Shown here: one piece after another, positions 1 to 5,520 of the stretch
How the letters are laid out: each line of letters starts with the position of its first letter
Numbering within the stretch: position 1 is the stretch's first letter
Assembly (NCBI GenBank): GCA_964472165.1
Contig: CAYYJE010000106.1
Location: 1 to 10,076 of the forward strand
From: UBA1413 sp964472165
GTDB lineage: Bacteria; Bacteroidota; Bacteroidia; Bacteroidales; Prolixibacteraceae
Reading direction: 5' to 3'
Length of the DNA stretch: 10,076 bases
Made by a program: the position numbers and the translations under genes
The notes under the pieces: generated by a model
What the model saw: the letters and a program-made list of their open reading frames with translations, nothing else
Told to the model about the DNA's origin: nothing
The model's database searches: none

Positions 1-157
1 TGGAGTCGAGATACGCATACTCCCTGGCACTGTTGCCCTGGGCAAATTCTTTTGCGTGTTTCTCAACCTGTCGCGACTTCCAGGTAAATGAAAGCTGGTA
101 AATACAGATCAACGCAAGCAACACGGCAAATGTGGTAATTGCACCTTTGTTTTGCAT
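1..157 (-). CDS. secDF: SecDF protein translocase subunit, N-terminal fragment (runs off window)
   Basis: Only the first 52 codons are present; the gene continues beyond position 1. The product starts MQNKGAITTFAVLLALICIY and reaches AREYAYLDS. It has a positively charged N-terminus, one transmembrane helix at about residues 6-24, then a polar, Lys/Arg/Glu-rich segment. As recalled for Bacteroidota, SecDF starts with MQNKG, one helix and an early YLDS motif, which matches. SecDF is the fused SecD-SecF inner-membrane component that helps the SecYEG/SecA channel complete protein export using the proton gradient. The ATG at 155-157 is the natural start because the helix follows at once. No strong Shine-Dalgarno or TAnnTTTG box is visible in the AT-rich leader upstream. 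The identification rests on the N-terminus alone, so it is firm but not proven here. Confidence 0.82.
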   Translation of the reverse strand, partial: MQNKGAITTFAVLLALICIYQLSFTWKSRQVEKHAKEFAQGNSAREYAYLDS

Positions 158-332
158 AATAATAAATTTTTAAACCAATTTATGAATGAATAATCGAATG
201 ATTCTGATTTTACTCCTGCCTAAAAAATGACTGCAATCTCAATGAAGGATGGGTACCTGACATTGAATGCCTGCGCCACGGTTCACCGGGACAGGCTTGC
301 GTATCGCACCACTTCCGGCAGCTGCAGGAGTG
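158..332. other. intergenic region upstream of secDF, no feature recognised
   Basis: These 175 bases separate the unknown membrane-protein gene from secDF. The part next to secDF (about 158-230) is AT-rich and is the likely site of its promoter, but I could not find a convincing TAnnTTTG box on the minus strand. No hairpin followed by a T-run ends the upstream gene. Short open frames here on the plus strand resemble no known protein. Confidence 0.5.
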
Positions 333-737
333 TTATGAAAGTGGGATGTCGTCGGGAGTTCCGGAATGACAATACCGGAGATGATGGATATTCCGCAGTG
401 CAAGGAAAGCTTGCGGGAGATCCTGTATTTCCGCTTTAAGCAAATAAATCATCCGGGCCTTAAGCTGGGCAATAACCTGTTGGTTCAGCTTTTCCTGAAA
501 AGACTTTTTCAGCAATGTTTTCTGAACCGGAGCTTTCAGGTTCATCGTGCCCTGGAAGGTGCAGAAAAAATGAGCGGCTGAAGCAGCATCATTTTCGTGG
601 CCTGCATCGGCGTGCTTCTCCTGCTGCAAGGGGTCTGCATGGTGAAAGGTATCAAAAAGCCATGCTGAGACCAGCAGGACCAGAAAGAAACCCAACCTGA
701 TCAACCCCTCTTTGGATATGTATTTTAAAAGCTTCAC
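333..737 (-). CDS. small His-rich single-pass membrane protein, unknown function
   Basis: I do not recognise this protein. The open frame can be extended upstream to a TTG at 788, but a good Bacteroidota promoter sits inside that extension (759-789), so translation should begin further down. The GTG at 735-737 gives 134 residues; the TTG codons at 704 and 695 are alternatives. AGGAGGTGA, a near-perfect anti-16S sequence, overlaps the GTG, so the true start is unresolved. With the GTG start, one hydrophobic helix spans about residues 13-28, followed by a His-rich stretch (H32, H33, H42, H47, H56) ending in HFFC with Cys59. A Lys/Gln-rich, probably helical region follows, and the tail contains HH, Cys and His again. 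The His/Cys pattern might mean metal binding, but that is only a guess. It lies between secDF and the protease gene on the same strand with no shared motif. Confidence 0.5.
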   Translation of the reverse strand: MKLLKYISKEGLIRLGFFLVLLVSAWLFDTFHHADPLQQEKHADAGHENDAASAAHFFCTFQGTMNLKAPVQKTLLKKSFQEKLNQQVIAQLKARMIYLLKAEIQDLPQAFLALRNIHHLRYCHSGTPDDIPLS

Positions 738-758
738 CTCCTCATCATTTGGCGGACG

Positions 759-789
759 CAAATATACAGTTTGTGAGCTGATTACCAAA
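759..789 (-). promoter_or_regulatory. Bacteroidota-type promoter for the small membrane-protein gene
   Basis: On the minus strand TTTG (786-789) is followed by a 19-base spacer and TATATTTG (759-766). This matches the known sigma-A pattern of Bacteroidota, TTTG-N19-21-TAnnTTTG. Transcription should start near 752, which leaves only a short leader ahead of the AGGAGG at 737-742. It is one of the two best-formed promoters in the window. Confidence 0.65.
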
Positions 790-832
790 AAGGGAAGGAA
801 TTATTTTGTGCAGGCTGTTTTGGAATGCCCCC

Positions 833-1291
833 TTACACTTTCCGGGTCCGTGCCTTTGTTTTCCGGATCCGGAGTATGAGTTTCAATCCCGGATAGTCGA
901 TCACTGCCTTGTATTTCAAAAGAAAATCGCTGCCGATCAATCCACAGATTTTGCGGGCTGTGGCATGAAAGTAAAGATCATTGAGATGTGAAAGATCAAT
1001 CAAAGCCACGTTCAGCGGGGGTACGTGAAAATCTTTCAGTGAAAAGCCGTGAATCCTGCCAAGGGATGTTTCCAGTTGTCCGGCTCCTATGCCGGCAGAC
1101 CGCACATCCATGCCCTCCTCCAGAGGAACAGGATCATACTTGTCTTGCAAGGTCTGGTCAAACACGGTTTTGGAAGCGCCCGTATCGATCACCCATGTCA
1201 CTTCCTCACCATTGTCAAAAACGGCTTTTACGGCAAGGTGGTAATTCCCTTCCTCAAGTTCGATCAAGTCGAGTGGAATGGTGTGTCTCAT
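833..1291 (-). CDS. retropepsin-like aspartic protease, cytoplasmic single-domain
   Basis: This 152-residue protein carries a clan AA (retropepsin-like) aspartic protease fold. The catalytic loop is VIDTGASKTVFD, with the active-site Asp at D36 in D36-T37-G38-A39. The second signature of the half-barrel is the hydrophobic-hydrophobic-Gly element GLIGSDFL at about 117-124, followed by the strand YKAVIDYPGLKLIL. There is one DTG motif, so by analogy with the family two chains must pair to make an active site. There is no signal peptide or membrane segment, so it should act in the cytoplasm; its substrate is unknown. The C-terminus is strongly basic (RIRKTKARTRK). The ATG has no Shine-Dalgarno. 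It is preceded directly by eight T that look like the end of the mdh terminator, so expression may depend on read-through from mdh. Confidence 0.85.
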   Translation of the reverse strand: MRHTIPLDLIELEEGNYHLAVKAVFDNGEEVTWVIDTGASKTVFDQTLQDKYDPVPLEEGMDVRSAGIGAGQLETSLGRIHGFSLKDFHVPPLNVALIDLSHLNDLYFHATARKICGLIGSDFLLKYKAVIDYPGLKLILRIRKTKARTRKV

Positions 1292-1362
1292 AAAAAAAAG
1301 AGACTGTTCCGAAGGAAAAGTAAATCCGTGGATTCCGGTACGTTTCCTGTCAGGACAGTCTC
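1292..1362 (-). terminator. probable mdh terminator with U-tract touching the next start codon
   Basis: Read on the minus strand, GAGACTGT (1355-1362) pairs with ACAGTCTC (1300-1307), and the stem can extend by two G-C pairs across a one-base bulge. The 3' arm is followed at once by eight T (1292-1299). The loop is long, about 45 bases, and contains smaller inverted repeats such as CTGTCCTGACAG. The site begins about 18 bases after the mdh stop codon. The long loop lowers confidence, but the exact 8-bp stem plus T8 is typical of an intrinsic terminator. Confidence 0.6.
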
Positions 1363-1379
1363 CCTCAGTTTATTGTTAA

Positions 1380-2315
1380 TTACAGAATATTCATTCCGTC
1401 GAGTATGTCCATGATTTTCTTCACGGCATTGGCGGAATTGCTGAGCAGTTCTTTCTCAGCGTCGTTCAGGGAAACTTCAATGACCTGTTCCACCCCTGCT
1501 TTCCCCAGTTTGACAGGTACGCCGACGAACATGTTGTCGAGGCCATATTCACCTTCGAGCCGGATACAACAAGGGAAGATCCTTTTCTGGTCGAGGATGA
1601 TGGCCTCCACCATCTGGGCAGCAGCCGAACCCGGTGCATACCAGGCTGAAGTACCCATCAGGTTCACCAGTTCTCCACCGCCATTGATGGTTCTTTTCAC
1701 AATGGCATCGAGTTTTTCGGCATCAATAAGTTCAGTCACGGGTATCCCTGATACTGTGGTATAGCGCGGCAGCGGCACCATGGTGTCCCCATGTCCACCC
1801 ATCAGAAGTGCCTGGATGTCACGTGGCGACACATCCAGTGCTTCAGCAAGGAAAGCCCGGTAACGCGCAGTGTCGAGGATCCCTGCCATCCCCATCACCT
1901 TTGTGCGGGGAAGGTGAGCACTGACATACGCCGCATAGGTCATCACATCAAGCGGGTTGGACACGATGACAATTTTGGCGTCGGGACTGTATTTCACTAC
2001 ATTTTCAGTTACAGTCTTCACGATTCCGGCGTTGATGGAGATAAGGTCATCGCGGCTCATACCCGGTTTCCGCGGAACACCGGAGGTGATCACCACCACT
2101 TCAGAACCGGCAGTTTTGGAATAGTCGTTCGTTGAACCTGTAAGACGGGTGTCATAATAATTCACTGGAGCGGTCTGCCATAAATCAAGGGATTTACCTT
2201 CCGCAATTCCTTCTTTGATATCCAGCAATACAACTTCCTGAACAATGTTCTTTTGGGCAATCACCTGTGCACAGGTAGCACCGACATTTCCTGCTCCGAC
2301 AACTGTAACTTTCAT
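1380..2315 (-). CDS. mdh: malate dehydrogenase (NAD-dependent, LDH-like type)
   Basis: This 311-residue protein interconverts malate and oxaloacetate with NAD in the TCA cycle, in the cytoplasm. The Rossmann motif G7-A-G9-N-V-G12 is at the N-terminus, and D32 at the end of the second strand fits NAD rather than NADP use. The active-site loop GVPRKPGMSRDDL carries R82 and R88. Arg at the first position is the residue that selects malate/oxaloacetate over lactate/pyruvate. N120 in VSNPLDV, the pair D148-xx-R151 in GILDTARYR, and the catalytic H175 in MGGHGDTMV are all present. Length is that of the bacterial LDH-like MDH group, and nothing is missing. The ATG at 2313-2315 directly starts the first beta strand. 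A TATATTTG box 57 bases upstream and a terminator downstream suggest its own transcription unit. Confidence 0.97.
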   Translation of the reverse strand: MKVTVVGAGNVGATCAQVIAQKNIVQEVVLLDIKEGIAEGKSLDLWQTAPVNYYDTRLTGSTNDYSKTAGSEVVVITSGVPRKPGMSRDDLISINAGIVKTVTENVVKYSPDAKIVIVSNPLDVMTYAAYVSAHLPRTKVMGMAGILDTARYRAFLAEALDVSPRDIQALLMGGHGDTMVPLPRYTTVSGIPVTELIDAEKLDAIVKRTINGGGELVNLMGTSAWYAPGSAAAQMVEAIILDQKRIFPCCIRLEGEYGLDNMFVGVPVKLGKAGVEQVIEVSLNDAEKELLSNSANAVKKIMDILDGMNIL

Positions 2316-2371
2316 GAGAATGCTTTTTATTATTTAATACACACTAATTTCCGGTTTGTTCAAATGGACTG

Positions 2372-2379
2372 CAAATATA
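2372..2379 (-). promoter_or_regulatory. -7 promoter box for mdh
   Basis: TATATTTG is read on the minus strand and matches the Bacteroidota -7 consensus TAnnTTTG exactly. It would place transcription start near 2365 and give a leader of about 50 bases. I see no clear TTTG at the -33 distance, so the call rests on the -7 box and its position. Confidence 0.5.
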
Positions 2380-2442
2380 ATTGATTTTCCATTTGCTCAT
2401 TCTTTTACCGGGAAACGCCGGAGCCTCTTAACATTTATATAA

Positions 2443-3195
2443 TCAGAAATTGAGCATTTCTTTCAGGTTCTTATAACCCGATTTGCTGACCTTCAGTTTA
2501 GTCTTGTCGTGAAGAATCGCCACATAGGATTCCTTCTCATATTGTTGCAGTTGTGCGATCTGATCCACCCTGACGATGTAAGAGCGGTGAATCCGTGAAA
2601 AATTGTGGGGATCGAGGACCGATTCAAAATAGTGCATGGTTTTCTGCTTCATAAAACGTCCCTCGTGGGCATAAATGAGGACATAATCGTCGAGCGATTC
2701 TATGTACCTGATCTGGTCAGTGGGGATGATGTGGATTTTATGGCGGTCTTTGACCACAATCCGGTCAAGGTATTCTTCCCTGGGGTAGTTGGTAATTTTT
2801 TCGACCACATCTTCATGATCCGTTTCGCGGGTTATCCGTTCTTTCACCTTTTCCAGGGCCCCTTGCAGTCTCTCCCTTGAAAATGGTTTCAGCAGATAGT
2901 CTGCCGCATTGTATTCAAAAGCCTTCAGGGCAAACTGGTCATATGCGGTGGTAAAAATGATTTCAGGATGGTGATCGATCAGTTCCAGCATCTCAAAACC
3001 AGTGATCTTAGGCATCTGGATATCGAGGAAAACCAGGTCGGGTTTCAGCTCATTGATGGCCTTAACCCCCTCAAACCCGTTTTCACATTCACCAATAATT
3101 TCAAGATCATCGTTCATCTCCAGATAAGAGCGTAAAAGTTTTCTGGCCAGCTCTTCATCTTCAATAATCACGGTGCGGATTTTTTCTGAATTCAT
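2443..3195 (-). CDS. LytTR-family response regulator
   Basis: This is a 250-residue DNA-binding response regulator. Residues about 6-122 form a receiver domain with the acidic pocket E12-D13, phospho-acceptor D58 in LVFLDIQMP, switch residue T83 in FTTAYD, and K103 in YLLKPF. A linker at about 123-142 leads to a LytTR domain (about 143-250), with the typical IRYIESLDDYVLIY strand and the NFSRIHRSYIV helix-strand element. LytTR proteins bind direct repeats in promoters of target genes. It starts six bases after the stop of the histidine kinase gene, so the two are surely co-transcribed and form a cognate pair. All phosphorylation residues are intact. The targets are not visible; autoregulation of the operon is possible. 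The gene is close in size to the family's usual length of about 240-250 residues. Confidence 0.95.
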   Translation of the reverse strand: MNSEKIRTVIIEDEELARKLLRSYLEMNDDLEIIGECENGFEGVKAINELKPDLVFLDIQMPKITGFEMLELIDHHPEIIFTTAYDQFALKAFEYNAADYLLKPFSRERLQGALEKVKERITRETDHEDVVEKITNYPREEYLDRIVVKDRHKIHIIPTDQIRYIESLDDYVLIYAHEGRFMKQKTMHYFESVLDPHNFSRIHRSYIVRVDQIAQLQQYEKESYVAILHDKTKLKVSKSGYKNLKEMLNF

Positions 3196-3201
3196 GACAC
3201 T

Positions 3202-4242
3202 TTATTTTTGCGGGATGGATAGTGTGATGGTAAAAACTTTTCTATTGTCTTTAATATTGAGTAATCCAGGGTTACCATAAATGATCTGCAATCTTTCCCG
3301 GATGTTTCGCAGTCCGATCCCCTCTCCTTTTTTACTCTTGACACCCGGGTCATAGGCATTCCGAACCGTTATTTCGAGAAATTCCCCGTTACAGGAAGCC
3401 TCTGTTACAATTTCCACCGGTTCCGTGGCCTCATACACACCGTACTTGATGGCATTTTCGTAAATGGGTTGCAGGATCATATTGGGAATTACCGATTTAA
3501 AGCAACTCTCATCAACCTTGAAAACCGGCCTCAGTTTATCGCCAAACCTTACTTTTTCGATCGACAGGTAGAGTTTGTTGTTTTCCAGTTCGGTTCCAAA
3601 AGATACTTTTTCATCCTGACCATGCCTGAGGGAATAGCGCATCAGCGTCGACAGGTTGATGACCATCTCCTGTGCCTTGGCGGGATCGGACATGGTCAAT
3701 GAGGAGATGCTGTTCAGGCTGTTAAAAAGGAAATGCGGATTGATCTGTGATTTCAGGGCATGCAGCTCAGCCTCCCTGATGAGCGCCTTCAGTTCACTTT
3801 CACGTTTTACCTTCTCCTTGAAGTTCTGGTAATAAATAATAGCCATGAAGAAGAAGACATAAAATACGTAAAGCAGGTAGCCGGAGAGTAACCTGGAGGG
3901 GAAACTGACCGTCAGGTACTCGGCAAGACTGGAATTGATCAGATTGATGATGACATTGGAGAGGTATACCCAGAGAAGGATCAGGATGGTGGCGGCAATC
4001 AGGTGGAAAATGACCAGCTTCCACCACGAATTTGACTCTATGGAGTTGTATTTTACCACGTACCAGATGTTGAGGGCAAGCAGGGAAAAAAGCATGTACT
4101 GAACGAATGCGTTGGTTACTGCCTGATCGACCGGCATGTCATAGTAATTCCACTGAATAAGTGAATTTGCTGCGGATACCAGGAGCCAGAACAGGCCGTA
4201 AATTGCCAGCAGTCTGGTATTTGAAAGCAAGGGGTGTTTCAT
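3202..4242 (-). CDS. LytS/YehU-type sensor histidine kinase
   Basis: This 346-residue membrane kinase has about four transmembrane helices (roughly residues 10-30, 45-63, 75-97 and 118-138), with little outside the membrane. It therefore lacks a periplasmic sensor domain. A short coiled segment (about 140-162) leads to the His_kinase (PF06580) block: H170 in SQINPHFLFNSLN is the phosphorylated His. The ATPase part has Y261-E262-N263 in the N-box LQPIYENAIKYG and a G-box GEGIGLRNIRERL (307-319). Kinases of this class pair with LytTR regulators, as here. The ATG abuts the TAA of the preceding LiaF-like gene with no base between, which indicates translational coupling. A kinase with no sensor domain behind LiaF-like proteins probably takes its signal through the membrane or from that partner; this is inference. 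Confidence 0.94.
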   Translation of the reverse strand: MKHPLLSNTRLLAIYGLFWLLVSAANSLIQWNYYDMPVDQAVTNAFVQYMLFSLLALNIWYVVKYNSIESNSWWKLVIFHLIAATILILLWVYLSNVIINLINSSLAEYLTVSFPSRLLSGYLLYVFYVFFFMAIIYYQNFKEKVKRESELKALIREAELHALKSQINPHFLFNSLNSISSLTMSDPAKAQEMVINLSTLMRYSLRHGQDEKVSFGTELENNKLYLSIEKVRFGDKLRPVFKVDESCFKSVIPNMILQPIYENAIKYGVYEATEPVEIVTEASCNGEFLEITVRNAYDPGVKSKKGEGIGLRNIRERLQIIYGNPGLLNIKDNRKVFTITLSIPQK

Positions 4243-4944
4243 TTAGAAATTCTTTATTTCCACGCCGCCAAAAGCCGTAAATCCTCTGATAATAAATGTT
4301 TTGCTGAGATTCTGATAATCGGGGATCACCGATCCGCGTTTATCGGAGAACGCCCCGAAAATGGTGGTGACCTCATTTTTGACGGTCCAGTCAGGGGGAA
4401 CTTTAAAGCCGGCTCCGCCGAAGATACTCACGCAGTCGACTACCGCGCCGTTCTCTGAAAGGGCAGCACTCCTGAGGTCGTATTCTGAACCTCCGAATAT
4501 GGAGGTAGTTTTTCCACCCACAAGGCTCTGGGAATTGATCACCATTTCCCGCCCGCCGAAGATGACAAAATCGTCGAAATAGTTGATATTTTGCAACCCT
4601 CCTTCGGGCAGGGCTTTCACAGGCCTGTTGTACCGGAGGAGCATCACTACCCCTGCAGTTACCATCAAAACAGGCCAGGTGAGTTTCCTGATCTCCCAGG
4701 GAATATCAAACAAATGGGGAATCATGAAAACGCCTCCAATCAGAATCAAGATATATCCTGAAGTTTCATTCCCGTTGATCAGGGAGATAATGCCAATTAC
4801 GATCAGTAATGACTGCCAGGAAATGATCAGATCACTCACTGATTCGGGAAGTATATGGAGCTTCTCCAACATCCAGAGGCTGCCGTATACAATCAGCACA
4901 ATCCCGAATAAAAACCTTTTGTTGCTCCTGTGTTCGAATTCCAT
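4243..4944 (-). CDS. LiaF-like membrane protein (four helices plus LiaF-C-type beta domain)
   Basis: This 233-residue protein has two parts. The N-terminal half has four transmembrane helices (about 10-27, 43-58, 62-77, 89-104) with the GGVFMIPHLF motif typical of the LiaI/LiaF-type membrane region (DUF5668). The C-terminal half is a repetitive beta domain like that of LiaF and cell-wall-antibiotic-response proteins. It has five Phe-Gly turns: VIFGG (127), SIFGG (148), SIFGG (173), TIFGA (194) and TAFGG (223). In Firmicutes LiaF holds the LiaS kinase inactive until envelope damage. Here the gene sits just before a kinase gene, overlapping in neither direction but with stop and start touching, so a similar control role is plausible. 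The kinase is of another class, so function is inferred from context. The membrane half is clearly related to the gene upstream. Confidence 0.88.
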   Translation of the reverse strand: MEFEHRSNKRFLFGIVLIVYGSLWMLEKLHILPESVSDLIISWQSLLIVIGIISLINGNETSGYILILIGGVFMIPHLFDIPWEIRKLTWPVLMVTAGVVMLLRYNRPVKALPEGGLQNINYFDDFVIFGGREMVINSQSLVGGKTTSIFGGSEYDLRSAALSENGAVVDCVSIFGGAGFKVPPDWTVKNEVTTIFGAFSDKRGSVIPDYQNLSKTFIIRGFTAFGGVEIKNF

Positions 4945-5048
4945 GACTTCAGATTTTAACTTGAATAAATGTAGTACAAAATGGGTTGCTTTGTCCTATC
5001 TGTTCGGTAAATATAATTCATATGCCGGTAAAATTGAAATCAGACCGG

Positions 5049-5414
5049 TTAAATCCGCCTCATAATTAAAGCGACACCTGCAATGATGATCAGCAAAGGA
5101 AAAACCAGCGACAAGGAGAAATCCTGGAAATGGAAAATTTTGGGAATCAGGAATACACCTCCCAGAACCACCAGTATCCATCCACCCTGCCTTTTGCCTG
5201 CCGCCAGCACCAGTCCCGCGATAACCAGGATCATGGGCCACGAAAACACAATCTCTCCAATATGGCTGAAAAATGCCCAAAATGGGCGGAACAGGTCATC
5301 AAGATGGAGGTGAATTCCCAAATGCCGGAGCAACCAGATCAAACCTACAGTGATCAGGATGATGGCCAGGACCAGTTTTGAATGCTCTTCCGGTTGTTTA
5401 CTGCGCTTATCCAT
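5049..5414 (-). CDS. LiaI/LiaF-type small membrane protein (DUF5668-like)
   Basis: This 121-residue protein is almost entirely membrane embedded. It has four predicted helices at about 14-30, 58-73, 78-92 and 102-118, joined by short loops, with a charged N-terminus (MDKRSKQPEEHSK) and an RR near the C-terminus. The segment LGGVFLIPKIF matches IGGVFMIPHLF in the next gene, and the whole second half aligns by eye with the membrane half of that protein. It is therefore a paralogue that lacks the C-terminal beta domain. It is the first gene of the run leading to the histidine kinase and LytTR regulator; 104 bases separate it from the LiaF-like gene. No enzyme motif is present. A role in sensing or buffering envelope state is inference from the neighbours. 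A -7 box lies 23 bases upstream of the start. Confidence 0.85.
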   Translation of the reverse strand: MDKRSKQPEEHSKLVLAIILITVGLIWLLRHLGIHLHLDDLFRPFWAFFSHIGEIVFSWPMILVIAGLVLAAGKRQGGWILVVLGGVFLIPKIFHFQDFSLSLVFPLLIIIAGVALIMRRI

Positions 5415-5436
5415 AATTTACAAGCATAAGTTTGAT

Positions 5437-5471
5437 CAAAAATAACCGTAAGCGCTGAGGGCATAGTCAAA
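5437..5471 (-). promoter_or_regulatory. candidate promoter for the LiaF-like/LytTR operon
   Basis: On the minus strand TATTTTTG (5437-5444) fits TAnnTTTG, and TTTG (5468-5471) lies 23 bases further upstream. That is at the long end of the spacing seen in Bacteroidota. Transcription would start near 5430, about 15 bases before the ATG of the first operon gene. Confidence 0.45.
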
Positions 5472-5520
5472 GATTCGGTTAACCTCCTGAAAATACCGGT
5501 GAATCAGGGATGTGGAGAGC

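Noticed and set aside
366..581. 71-residue plus-strand frame opposite the small membrane-protein gene
   Set aside because: The minus-strand frame has a promoter and a membrane helix; the plus frame has neither promoter nor recognisable features.
856..875. 12-base palindrome TCCGGATCCGGA
   Set aside because: It falls inside the 3' end of the protease coding sequence and has no partner copies or regulatory context.
988..1414. plus-strand frames opposite the retropepsin-like gene
   Set aside because: They are antisense to a gene with a clear DTGA active site and have no protein-family features.
2401..2442. possible terminator between the LytTR regulator and mdh (CCGG-N6-CCGG on the minus strand)
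   Set aside because: The stem has four pairs and is followed by TAAAA rather than a U-tract.
4996..5280. 94-residue minus-strand frame overlapping the small LiaI/LiaF-type gene
   Set aside because: It is out of frame with a clear membrane-protein gene over most of its length and its translation resembles no family.
5472..5500. palindrome GGTTAACC and short CCTGA/TCAGG repeat after glnS
   Set aside because: Short repeats with no T-run; likely chance in a 106-base spacer.
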